In this document: positions 1 through 7,709 of the stretch, piece by piece
How positions within the stretch are numbered: the stretch's first letter is position 1
Layout: each line of letters begins with the position of its first letter
NCBI GenBank assembly: GCA_945828175.1
Contig: CALZQD010000001.1
Span: 1 to 25,234 of the forward strand
Direction of reading: 5' to 3'
Length of the DNA: 25,234 nt
Source of the DNA: an uncultured Bacteroidales bacterium
Lineage (GTDB): Bacteria > Bacteroidota > Bacteroidia > Bacteroidales > Muribaculaceae
Position numbers and translations under genes: made by a program
Notes under the pieces: generated by a model
What the model saw: the letters and a program-made list of their open reading frames with translations, nothing else
Database searches by the model: none
Told to the model about the DNA's origin: nothing

Positions 1-347
1 ATGAAGCGGTAGCCGGCCGAAGCGCCGAGGTTGAAGGCGGGGAAATATCCTAAGGATACATAACCGCGGTAAGGCGTCAGCGAGAGCGTGTCGCCGTAGT
101 TCATCGGCTCGAGGCGCGAAATCGAAGGCAAAATCTCCGACGCCTCGCCATATTCATAGAGGCCGAGCGCCTTGTGGCGGATTGCGGGCGAATAAAGCTC
201 GGGCACGACCGAGCCGAGGCGCGTGGCCTGACGTTCGACGGGGACGACCGTGCGGTCGACGGTGATTTCGGTCTTGAGGTCCTTGGCCTGAGCCGCCATG
301 GTGCCGGCGAGTGCTGCGCCGGCGAGTATATATCTGATATTAACCAT
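1..347 (-). CDS. Outer-membrane protein, N-terminal part only (TonB-receptor/beta-barrel-like)
   Basis: The minus-strand frame opens with ATG at 347 and stays open for 115 codons to the left edge, so only the N-terminus is present. Residues 1-22 form a signal peptide: Asn and Arg near the start, an Ala/Leu/Gly-rich core, and a likely cut after AAQA. The mature part starts with a charged TEITVDRTVVPVER segment. Around residue 95 it turns into alternating aromatic/Gly strands (GYVSLGYFPAF, then GASAGYRF) that look like the first strands of an outer-membrane barrel. From memory, Bacteroidales TonB-dependent-receptor-like proteins encoded beside a large TPR protein have this N-terminal layout. 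The gene starts 9 nt after the stop of the TPR gene, so the two are almost certainly co-transcribed. No ligand can be proposed from the visible part, and the exact family is uncertain. Confidence 0.7.
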   Translation of the reverse strand, partial: MVNIRYILAGAALAGTMAAQAKDLKTEITVDRTVVPVERQATRLGSVVPELYSPAIRHKALGLYEYGEASEILPSISRLEPMNYGDTLSLTPYRGYVSLGYFPAFNLGASAGYRF

Positions 348-356
348 CTTAATCTA

Positions 357-3332
357 TTATTTATTTAGTCGGTTGTCAATCATCATGAAAACATCGGTTT
401 CGTCACCGGGATAATTCTCCTTTAGAGCCTTGAGATATTCCTTGGCCTCGAAGCTCTTGCCCTCGGCCTCGAAGATGTCACTCAGCAGGATGAATCCGCG
501 GGCGAGCCAGTATGAGTGGGGAGTGCCCGAAGCATTGAGGGCCTCGACAGTCTTGCGGGCCTCGGTGACTTTCTTGTCGTCGAAGAGGCTCTGCGACAGA
601 TAGTAGGCACTTTTGGCGCCGTAGAGGTCGTCGGTGACTGAGGCAATCTTGCGCCATTCGTCGCGGGCTGCATCGCGGTCGCCGCGCATCTCGAGGGCGA
701 GGCCGCGCGAGAATATCGCCTCTGTCTTGTCCTCCGAGCCGAGGGTCGACGATGCCAGCAGGGCGTCGGCGGCAGCGATGACGGCCTCGTAGTCAGAGAG
801 GTCGCGGGCGGCGCGCATGATGCCGGTGCGGGCGGCGTTGAGATTCTTCGACGACGAGGCTCGCTGTTCGAGGGCGCGCCAGGTGGCGAGCGCCGGCTCG
901 GTCTGGCCGAGGTTATACTGGCGTGTGGCCACAACGGCGTAGGCGTTCTCGCTCAGGCTGTTGTCGGGGAAACGCTCGACGAGCGCCCTGGCATAGCCGT
1001 AGGCCTTGTCGTCTTCGCCGTCCTCGACGGCGGCTTCGAGCAGATATGATGTCGCCTTGGCGAAATAAGCGCCGTCGGGATATTTCTTGGTGTAAGCCTC
1101 GAGTCGGGCGGTGCGGCCTTCGGTGATATAATCGCGCTCGGCGGTCTCGAAGGTGAGGCGGTCGACTTCTGAGATGTCGATTTTCGGAGCGTCGGGAACC
1201 GAATTGATAAACTCCATATATTCGGCGAGGGTGCCGTCTTCGGCGCAGATGAGCTTGAGGGCGTCGACGGCCTCGCGGGCCTCCTCGCTGGTGGGATAGA
1301 GGCGGATGACGTCTTTATATGTGTCGACAGCCTGCGACTTCTTGTTGTCGTTGAGCAGCGTCAGCGCCAACTGCAGATAACCCTGTCGGCCCTGAGCCGT
1401 GTTGGGATATTCAGAGACGAGGCGGCGGTAAACCTTGATGGCCGAAGCGTTGTCACCGAGCTGGATGTAGCTCGAAGTCATCTCGAGCATGGCGTCGGCA
1501 GCGAGGGTCGACGAGGGGAAGTCGGCGAGCATCTTCTCGAGCCCGACAATCTTGGCGCGGTGGTCACGCTCATAGCCGCGCATCAGTGCTTTTTGGAAGA
1601 GCGAATAGTCGCCTGCCGCGGGATTGAGCTGATATGATTTGTCGTAGAGGCGTCCGGCCTCGGCGAAGTCAGAGGCATAATAGCTGATGTCGCCCAAGCG
1701 GTTGTAGGCGTCGGCGAGGGCTTCGGGACGCTGCGTCGGAGCGGCCACGAACTTCTCGAACGAGCGGCGCGCGTCGTCATAGTCCTTGAGGGCAAACTGC
1801 GTGTAGCCGAGGTCGTAGTTGGCGATGGCGGCGTTACCTGAGCGCGCGGGAACCTTGGCGAGATAAGCCTTGAGGTTTTTCTCGGCAGCCTCGTAATCGC
1901 CGTCGCGATACTGCGCCTCGCCGAGCAGAAGCTTGGCCTCGAGAGCGCCCTCGCGGTTGTAACGCGCAAGCGGCTCGACGGCTGTCAGATAAGTAATTGC
2001 GCGCTTTGGATTGCCCGTCGACAGGGCGCGGGCGCCGAGCGTATAGAGTATCTGCTGCTTGGCGGCAAGAACTTTCTCGCCGGGATTCTTCATGCGCTCG
2101 ATGCTTTCGAGGGCCGACTCATAATTGTTGTCGGTCATATAGCCCGTGACGATATATTCCTGAACCTCAGCGGCATGATCGCTCTCGGGATAGCGGCGCA
2201 GGAATTCCTCGAAGGTCGCGACGGTGCTTCCGAAAGGTATCGTCGCGCCGTCGAACTTGGCCACGGCGTAGTTGTAGAACGCCGCCTCCTGGACTTTCGT
2301 GTCGTAAGTCAGACGCAGCGCCTTGTCGAAGGCGAGCAACGCGGCCGATTTGTCGCCGCTGTTGACAAGAGCCTGGCCGATATAGAGATAGGCGCTCTGA
2401 CCCATAGCGCTGTCATCGGCCGAGACAGGTTCGAGTGCCTCGATTGCACGGGCATAATTGCCCTGCTCATATTCGGCGAGGCCGAGGATATAGAGCGTCG
2501 ACAGCGAGGGATTCTCGACCGCCGCGCGGTATTTCTTGAGATAGTCGATGGCTTCGCTGCCGCGGCCGGTATGATAAAGCGACTCGCCGGCTATGCGGTT
2601 GGCCTCGGCGACGAAGTCAGCGCGGCTGTCATTGCGTCGCAGGAGCGATTTGGCCGTGCTCAGAGCGCGGTTATAATCGCCGTCGACGAAATAGATCTGC
2701 GAGAGATAGTAGTCGGCCATATTGCCCGGCTCGGCCGAGGTATCGACATCCTTGAACAAACGCTGTGCCTCGCGGTAATCGCCTTTAACATAGGCGATAT
2801 AGCCGAGATAGAAGCGGGCGGCGTTGGCGTAGCGGCGGCTCGACAGCAGCGAGTTGAAACGCGCTGCGGCGGCATCGAAATCGGCGAGCTGCAGGCGGCA
2901 GTAGCCCTCGCGGTAGACAAGCTCGTCGGCCTCGTTGGCCGGAAGGGCGTCGGCGTTGACTTTCTGATAGACCTTCAGCGCGTCGGCATAGCTCGTCTCA
3001 AAGAGGCAGTCGCCGATGCGCATCAGAGCCTGCTGGCGGTGGAGCGAATAGGGATACATCGACAGGAAAGCCACGAAATGGGGCTTGGCCGCGCGTCCCG
3101 AGACGTTGAAATTTGCCATGGCGATGAGCCAGTCAGACTCCTCGCGCTCGCTCTCGGAGAGGACGGCGCGGTCGAGGCGGGCAAGCTGGTCGATGCATCC
3201 GACATAATTGCGGTCGGCATACATGGCCTCACCGCGTTTGAGATAACCGTCATTGCCGGTCGAATTTATCTGAGCCACCACCGGCATCACAGCCGCGCCA
3301 GCGAGGATAGAAATAATTAATCGCTTTTTCAT
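357..3332 (-). CDS. Large periplasmic tetratricopeptide-repeat protein
   Basis: This is a 991-residue protein. A signal peptide covers residues 1-20 (MKKRLIISILAGAAVMPVVA, then Q). The rest is helical repeats of TPR type along the whole length, with recurring A-x-x-x-x-G/A-D-Y-x-x-A patterns (for example GDYREAQRLF, GNYARAIEAL, GDYEAAEKNL and KDYDDARRSF). This repertoire resembles the YbgF/BamD/tol-associated TPR proteins. No catalytic motif was seen. The open frame continues upstream to 3875, but I start at 3332 because that ATG gives a clean signal peptide and lies just downstream of a good promoter; the upstream extension is Arg/Pro-rich antisense-type translation inside proA. It is followed 9 nt later by an outer-membrane protein, so a scaffold or chaperone role for that partner is a reasonable inference. 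No function is proven. Confidence 0.9.
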   Translation of the reverse strand: MKKRLIISILAGAAVMPVVAQINSTGNDGYLKRGEAMYADRNYVGCIDQLARLDRAVLSESEREESDWLIAMANFNVSGRAAKPHFVAFLSMYPYSLHRQQALMRIGDCLFETSYADALKVYQKVNADALPANEADELVYREGYCRLQLADFDAAAARFNSLLSSRRYANAARFYLGYIAYVKGDYREAQRLFKDVDTSAEPGNMADYYLSQIYFVDGDYNRALSTAKSLLRRNDSRADFVAEANRIAGESLYHTGRGSEAIDYLKKYRAAVENPSLSTLYILGLAEYEQGNYARAIEALEPVSADDSAMGQSAYLYIGQALVNSGDKSAALLAFDKALRLTYDTKVQEAAFYNYAVAKFDGATIPFGSTVATFEEFLRRYPESDHAAEVQEYIVTGYMTDNNYESALESIERMKNPGEKVLAAKQQILYTLGARALSTGNPKRAITYLTAVEPLARYNREGALEAKLLLGEAQYRDGDYEAAEKNLKAYLAKVPARSGNAAIANYDLGYTQFALKDYDDARRSFEKFVAAPTQRPEALADAYNRLGDISYYASDFAEAGRLYDKSYQLNPAAGDYSLFQKALMRGYERDHRAKIVGLEKMLADFPSSTLAADAMLEMTSSYIQLGDNASAIKVYRRLVSEYPNTAQGRQGYLQLALTLLNDNKKSQAVDTYKDVIRLYPTSEEAREAVDALKLICAEDGTLAEYMEFINSVPDAPKIDISEVDRLTFETAERDYITEGRTARLEAYTKKYPDGAYFAKATSYLLEAAVEDGEDDKAYGYARALVERFPDNSLSENAYAVVATRQYNLGQTEPALATWRALEQRASSSKNLNAARTGIMRAARDLSDYEAVIAAADALLASSTLGSEDKTEAIFSRGLALEMRGDRDAARDEWRKIASVTDDLYGAKSAYYLSQSLFDDKKVTEARKTVEALNASGTPHSYWLARGFILLSDIFEAEGKSFEAKEYLKALKENYPGDETDVFMMIDNRLNK

Positions 3333-3348
3333 AATCAGAGATTTGCTG

Positions 3349-3379
3349 CAAAGATAGAAATTCTTACCGAGCCCGCAAA
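3349..3379 (-). promoter_or_regulatory. Bacteroidota-type promoter of the TPR/outer-membrane pair
   Basis: On the minus strand a -33 TTTG (3376-3379) is followed by 19 nt and the -7 element TATCTTTG (3349-3356), an exact fit to TTTG-N19-TAnnTTTG. The ATG at 3332 lies 16 nt after the box, so the leader is only about a dozen bases. This supports both the chosen start and separate expression from proA. Confidence 0.8.
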
Positions 3380-3384
3380 ATAGT

Positions 3385-3405
3385 CGCGCCCCCGTTATTG
3401 GCGCG
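3385..3405 (-). terminator. Weak hairpin over the proA stop codon
   Basis: CGCGCC (3385-3390) and GGCGCG (3400-3405) can form a 6-bp stem whose 9-nt loop holds the proA stop codon (3395-3397). On the minus strand it is followed by ACTATTTTG, a short T-rich stretch that also includes the -33 box of the next promoter. It could end the dnaX-proB-proA transcript, but the stem is short. Confidence 0.35.
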
Positions 3406-4630
3406 TCTGGCCCGAGCCGGTTATGAGATACTTGTAGGTGACGATTTCGTTGAGCGCCATGGGGCCGCGGGCGTGGAGCTTCTGGGTCGAGATGCCGATT
3501 TCGGCACCCATGCCGAACTGAGCGCCGTCGGTGAAGGCGGTCGAGACGTTGGCATAGACGCAGGCGGCGTCGACCGAGGCAAGGAAGCGGTCGCGGGCCT
3601 CGGGCTGCTCGGCGACGATACACTCGCTGTGGTGAGAGCCGTGGCGGGCGATGAAATCGAGGGCCTCGTCGATGTCGGCGACGGTCTTGAGCGACATCTT
3701 GTAGTCGAGCCACTCGCGGCCGAAGTCGCTGTCGGCGGCATGGTGCAGCAGCGGATAGACGCCTTCGAGGGCGGCATACGACTCGTCGTCGGCATAGATC
3801 TCGACATTCTTCTCGGCGAGGCGGTCGCAGAGCGTCGGCAGGGCGTCGAGGCAGGCGCGGTCGATAACAAGGCAATCGAGGGCGTTGCAGACGCTGACGC
3901 GGCGCGTCTTAGCGTTGAAGATGATGTCGCGGCCGGTGGCAATGTCGCCCGAGATGTGGAAATATGTGTGGCAGACGCCGGCGCCGGTCTCGATGACGGG
4001 AACAGTGGCGTTGTCGCGGACGAAGTCGATGAGACGACGGCTGCCGCGCGGGATTATGACGTCGATATAGCCGACGGCATGGAGCATCGCCGTCACGGCG
4101 TCGTGGTCGTTGGGCAACAGGGTGACGGCGTCCTCGGGCAGACCGGCGGCAATGAGCGAGTCGATGATGATGGCGACAGCGAGGGCGTTGGTCTCGGAGG
4201 CCTCATGACCGCCTTTGAGCACGACGGCGCTGCCGGCCTTGAAGCAGAGGCTGAAGACGTCGAAGGTGACGTTGGGACGCGACTCATAGATGACGCCTAT
4301 GACGCCGAAAGGCACCGTCACCTTGCGTATCAGCATGCCGTTGGGGCGCTCGCGGCGCTCAAGCTCGCGGCCCAGGGGCGACGGCAGAGCGGCGACCGAG
4401 CGCATATCGGCTGCGATGCCGGCGATGCGTTCGCGGGTAAGTTTAAGACGGTCATACATAGGCGAATCTTCGCCCATCCGGGCGAGGTCGACGGCATTGG
4501 CCTCGAGGAGGTCTGTCGCGCGGTTTTCGAGGCGGTCGGCCAGCTCGAGCAGGAGGGCGTCGCGCTTCTCGGTTGAGATGAGTGAAAGTCGGCGACCCAC
4601 TTCGGCCGCACGGCGGAATATCTTTTCCAT
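3395..4630 (-). CDS. proA: Gamma-glutamyl phosphate reductase (ProA)
   Basis: The 411-residue protein reduces gamma-glutamyl phosphate to glutamate-5-semialdehyde with NADPH, the second step of proline synthesis in the cytoplasm. It has the usual length for the family. The aldehyde-dehydrogenase-like fold is marked by PFGVIGVIYESRPNVT (about 107-122), the KGGHEASETN segment near 139-148, PRGSRRLI near 194-201 and the catalytic cysteine, Cys248, in RRVSVCNALD. The C-terminal TDGAQFGMGAEIGISTQKLH stretch and ARGPMAL segment are also typical. The gene begins 29 nt after proB, which makes the phosphorylated intermediate, so the two enzymes are co-expressed in pathway order. No start ambiguity was seen. 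The identification is firm. Confidence 0.97.
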   Translation of the reverse strand: MEKIFRRAAEVGRRLSLISTEKRDALLLELADRLENRATDLLEANAVDLARMGEDSPMYDRLKLTRERIAGIAADMRSVAALPSPLGRELERRERPNGMLIRKVTVPFGVIGVIYESRPNVTFDVFSLCFKAGSAVVLKGGHEASETNALAVAIIIDSLIAAGLPEDAVTLLPNDHDAVTAMLHAVGYIDVIIPRGSRRLIDFVRDNATVPVIETGAGVCHTYFHISGDIATGRDIIFNAKTRRVSVCNALDCLVIDRACLDALPTLCDRLAEKNVEIYADDESYAALEGVYPLLHHAADSDFGREWLDYKMSLKTVADIDEALDFIARHGSHHSECIVAEQPEARDRFLASVDAACVYANVSTAFTDGAQFGMGAEIGISTQKLHARGPMALNEIVTYKYLITGSGQTRQ

Positions 4631-4659
4631 AATGAATTATCTGTTTAGCGTTCTCGTAG

Positions 4660-5772
4660 TTATTGAAATACGCGTGAATCATCGATATAAAGGTAATCGG
4701 CGTGGACGAGGGGCTTCTCGCCTCCGCGGCCCATCATGTCGCGGGCCGTCTGCGCGTCGAAGGCCACGCGGCCCCAGGCGACGGTCTCGCCGCGGCTGTC
4801 GGCGACGATGACGATGTCGTCTTTCTCGAAATCGCCCTCGACGGCGGTGACGCCGACGGCGAGGAGGCTGGCGCCGTCGCGCGACAGCAGGGCCTCGCGG
4901 GCGCCGTCGTTGACGGTGAGTGTGCCTTTGGCAAACGATTCGCTGTGGGCAATCCATTTCTTGACGCCTGTCTGGCGGCGGTCAGAGGCGACGAAGGTCG
5001 TCGACCCGGCTTCGGGGTCGCCGTCGACCAGGCGCGGCAGTATGTTGTCGCGCTTGCCGTTGGCGATGACGACGGCTATGCCCTCCGACGCAACCTTGCG
5101 GGCGATGCGGTATTTCGTGGCCATGCCGCCGCGTCCGGCGCTCGACTTCGACGAGGTGATATACTGCGACATATCGTCTTCCGGCATGATGCGCGGTATC
5201 AGGCGCGAGGCCGGGTCGGCGGGGTCGCCGGTGTAGAGGCCGTCGATGTTGCTGAGGATGACGAGCGCGTCGGCGTCCATCATCGTGGCGATGAGGCCCG
5301 AGAGCTCGTCGTTGTCGGTAAACATCAGCTCGGTGACCGAGACGGTGTCGTTTTCGTTGACTACGGGGATGACGCCGCAGCGCAGCATCACCTCCATGCA
5401 ATGTTTCTGATTGAGATAGTGGCGGCGCGTGGCGAAATTCTCTTTCGTCGTCAGCACCTGGCCGCAGACGAGGTCGTGGTCGCGGAAAAGCTCGTAGTAG
5501 CGGTTGATGAGCCACGCCTGGCCGACAGCGCTGAAGAGCTGCCGCTGCGACACGTCGTCGAGAGCGACGTCGATTTTACCGCCGATACGTCCGCGGCCCG
5601 AGGCAACGGCGCCCGACGAGATGAGTATGACGTCGATGCCACGGCGCCTGAGCTCGGCGACCTGGTCGACGATGGCGCTCAGACGGGTAATGTCGAGGCG
5701 CCCGTCGCGGCGGGTCAGCACGTTGCTGCCGATTTTGATTACGAGGCGCCTGATGTCTTTGTCTGTCATCAT
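4660..5772 (-). CDS. proB: Glutamate 5-kinase (ProB)
   Basis: The 370-residue enzyme phosphorylates glutamate to gamma-glutamyl phosphate, the committed and normally proline-inhibited step of proline synthesis. The amino-acid kinase domain shows KIGSNVL (13-19), ISSGAVASGR (51-60), PVVNENDTVS (136-145), TDNDELSGLIA (152-162) and GRGGMATK (213-220). A C-terminal PUA domain follows from about residue 282, so this is the two-domain form. The start ATG overlaps the dnaX stop as ATGA (5769-5772), which implies translational coupling. A second Met codon follows immediately, so the true first residue could be either. The protein ends at 4660, 29 nt before proA. The placement behind dnaX rather than with another proline gene is notable. 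Confidence 0.97.
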   Translation of the reverse strand: MMTDKDIRRLVIKIGSNVLTRRDGRLDITRLSAIVDQVAELRRRGIDVILISSGAVASGRGRIGGKIDVALDDVSQRQLFSAVGQAWLINRYYELFRDHDLVCGQVLTTKENFATRRHYLNQKHCMEVMLRCGVIPVVNENDTVSVTELMFTDNDELSGLIATMMDADALVILSNIDGLYTGDPADPASRLIPRIMPEDDMSQYITSSKSSAGRGGMATKYRIARKVASEGIAVVIANGKRDNILPRLVDGDPEAGSTTFVASDRRQTGVKKWIAHSESFAKGTLTVNDGAREALLSRDGASLLAVGVTAVEGDFEKDDIVIVADSRGETVAWGRVAFDAQTARDMMGRGGEKPLVHADYLYIDDSRVFQ

Positions 5773-7538
5773 AACAATGTCAGTTTAAATTCTTCTGCAA
5801 ATGAAGCAAATGCCTGATTCTCTTTAACCATATAGTTGTAGACCTCGCGCTCGGTCCACGTCATCGGCGACGATTCGCCCGTGTTGATTTCGACGACGAT
5901 GTCGAAGTTGTCGTTCTGGAGCCGGTCGCGCATATAGCCGACGATCTCGGGGAGCGCAGGCTTGAGGACGTTCGACTGTATCTCGCTGTCGACGGTCATG
6001 ACATAGCTGTCGCCGCCGATTTGGCGCGGCTTGGCTGTGCGCATGGTGTTGATTATCACCTTGGCCGACGGGTGCGACTGGATGTAAGATTCCCAGAACG
6101 TATTGACGGCTTCAGGCGAATAGGCCCGGGTGCGCTTCTCGCGGACGGTATCGGCAGCGTTTTGGGCTGCGTTGGCGGCCGCCTTCTCGTCGACCAGGCC
6201 GTGGCGCAGCGAAATCTTAGGCAGCGGTATGCGCCCGGGCCTTACAGTCGAGGCCGGGGTCGATGCCGGGGCCGTGGCTGCGGTAGCTTCCTTAGCTATA
6301 TTAGCTACTTTAGCTACATCAGCTTCTTTAGCTATTTTAGCTGCTTTAGCTATCTCATCAGCCTTAGTTTCTTTAGCCGCCTCTGCCTGCTTGGTGACAA
6401 TTGGTTTTAACTGCCCCTCTCCGTTGTCACCGTCACTGGGGGAGGGGCTGAATGATTGGCACAGTTTGATGAGCGTCAGCTCGACCAGGAACTGTTTGTT
6501 TGACGCAGCCCGGTAATTGAGGTCGGCGTCGTTGCACAGAGCCATGGCCCTGTAGAGGAACTGCGGCGGACATTTCGCGGCCGCGGCGGCCATCTCGGCC
6601 TTCACCTCGTCGGCATCTTCGAGCAGGCAGGCCGTCGCCGGATTCTGGGCCACCATGAGGTCGCGCAGATATTGGCCGAGGCCGTTGACGAAGAAGAGCG
6701 AGTCGAAGCCGCGCTCGCGTATCTCCTTATAAATCAGCAGCGCCGCAGGTACATCGCCCTTGACGAAGGCGTCGAGCAGGCGCCCGTAGTAGCTGCGGTC
6801 GAGGATATTGAGGTTGGCAATTGTCGACGCATAGGTGATATTGCCCTTCGACGAAGCCGCCACCTGGTCGAAAATCGACAGGGCGTCGCGCATGGCGCCG
6901 TCGGCCTTGCGGGCGATGACGTTGAGGGCGGCGCGCTCGGCGCTGATGCCCTCGTTGGCGGCGACCGAAGCAAGATGCTCGGCTATGTCGTTGACGGTTA
7001 TGCGGTTGAAGTCATATATCTGGCAGCGCGAGAGTATCGTCGGGATTATCTTGTGCTTCTCGGTTGTCGCGAGGATGAAGATGACATACGACGGCGGCTC
7101 TTCGAGCGTCTTGAGGAAGGCGTTGAAGGCGGCCGACGAGAGCATATGCACCTCGTCGATGATGAAGACGCGATAGCGGCCGTGTGTCGGCGGCATCTGC
7201 ACCATCTCGATGACCTCGCGGATGTCGTCGATGCCGTTGTTCGAGGCGGCGTCGAGCTCGACGATGTTCATCGAGCGGCCTTCGTTGAACGAACGGCACG
7301 ATTCACATTCGTTGCAGGCCTCGCCGTCGGCGGTCGGGTTGGCGCAGTTGATTGTTTTGGCGAAGATGCGGGCGCACGAGGTCTTGCCTATACCTCGCGA
7401 GCCGCAGAAGAGATAGGCGTGAGCCAGGCGGTCGGTGGCGATGGCGTTTTTGAGAGTCCCCGTCAGCGCACGCTGCCCGACAACCGACGAGAACGTCGTC
7501 GGGCGATATTTACGAGCTGAGACTATATACTGTTCCAT
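5769..7538 (-). CDS. dnaX: DNA polymerase III subunit gamma/tau (DnaX)
   Basis: This 589-residue AAA+ ATPase is the motor of the clamp loader, which places the beta clamp on primed DNA. The sequence shows Walker A GSRGIGKTS (46-54), four zinc cysteines (65, 75, 78, 81), Walker B FIIDEVH (125-131), sensor-1 ATTEKHK (157-163), the SRC arginine-finger motif (170-172) and sensor-2 GAMRDALS (214-221). Domain III reaches about residue 362. A low-complexity linker (364-470) then holds a palindromic insert and an IAK-type tripeptide repeat, followed by a short C-terminal domain. I start at 7538 (MEQYIVSARKYRP) because that N-terminus is conserved and the upstream in-frame ATG at 7556 lies upstream of the -7 box. 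I saw no A-rich slippery site of the E. coli type. It is the first gene of the operon with proB and proA. Confidence 0.96.
   Translation of the reverse strand: MEQYIVSARKYRPTTFSSVVGQRALTGTLKNAIATDRLAHAYLFCGSRGIGKTSCARIFAKTINCANPTADGEACNECESCRSFNEGRSMNIVELDAASNNGIDDIREVIEMVQMPPTHGRYRVFIIDEVHMLSSAAFNAFLKTLEEPPSYVIFILATTEKHKIIPTILSRCQIYDFNRITVNDIAEHLASVAANEGISAERAALNVIARKADGAMRDALSIFDQVAASSKGNITYASTIANLNILDRSYYGRLLDAFVKGDVPAALLIYKEIRERGFDSLFFVNGLGQYLRDLMVAQNPATACLLEDADEVKAEMAAAAAKCPPQFLYRAMALCNDADLNYRAASNKQFLVELTLIKLCQSFSPSPSDGDNGEGQLKPIVTKQAEAAKETKADEIAKAAKIAKEADVAKVANIAKEATAATAPASTPASTVRPGRIPLPKISLRHGLVDEKAAANAAQNAADTVREKRTRAYSPEAVNTFWESYIQSHPSAKVIINTMRTAKPRQIGGDSYVMTVDSEIQSNVLKPALPEIVGYMRDRLQNDNFDIVVEINTGESSPMTWTEREVYNYMVKENQAFASFAEEFKLTLL
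6284..6351 (-). repeat. 9-bp tandem repeat in the dnaX linker
   Basis: On the plus strand the pentamer TAGCT (once CAGCT) recurs at exactly 9-base spacing, starting at 6284, 6293, 6302, 6311, 6320, 6329, 6338 and 6347. On the coding strand this is a tripeptide repeat of the type IAK/AAK/VAK/EAD (about residues 396-420). The stretch is visibly AT-rich inside a GC-rich gene. Confidence 0.85.
6411..6450 (-). repeat. Palindromic element inside the dnaX coding sequence
   Basis: CTGCCCCTCTCC (6411-6422) faces GGGGAGGGGCTG (6439-6450) and can form a stem of about 12 positions with one mismatch and one G-T pair, around a loop containing GTCACCGTCAC. It encodes the Ser/Pro/Asp/Gly-rich residues 364-377, at the boundary between domain III and the linker. 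It is in frame and causes no interruption. Confidence 0.65.
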
Positions 7539-7543
7539 AATGG

Positions 7544-7551
7544 CAAAGATA
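7544..7551 (-). promoter_or_regulatory. -7 element of the dnaX-proB-proA promoter
   Basis: TATCTTTG on the minus strand is an exact match to TAnnTTTG and ends 5 nt before the dnaX ATG. No clear TTTG lies 19-21 nt upstream, so the -33 part is weak. The spacing implies a transcript with little or no leader. Confidence 0.6.
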
Positions 7552-7648
7552 GTCAACCTCCGACAAATAACGAAGCCACAGCGCCAAAAAATTTCTCATC
7601 TTTTTGTCTTTGCCGTCCGTAAGGGCACGTGACGGCAGGCCGCAGACG

Positions 7649-7687
7649 CAATAAGCGCCGGGAGAATATTTCGCCCGGCGCTTATTG
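7649..7687 (-). terminator. Hairpin after the SIMPL-domain gene
   Basis: CAATAAGCGCCGGG (7649-7662) and CCCGGCGCTTATTG (7674-7687) form a perfect 14-bp stem with an 11-nt loop, 22 nt beyond the stop of the SIMPL gene. The lower stem supplies TTATT, but no long T-run follows, so it is either a weak intrinsic terminator or a 3'-end protecting hairpin. The rest of 7539-7709 holds only the dnaX promoter. Confidence 0.6.
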
Positions 7688-7709
7688 TCAGTTATTTCAC
7701 ACTGCTGCG

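Noticed and set aside
3333..3875. N-terminal extension of the TPR frame to 1172 residues
   Set aside because: It is Arg/Pro-rich, lies wholly inside proA in another frame, and would remove the signal peptide; the promoter at 3349-3379 lies inside it.
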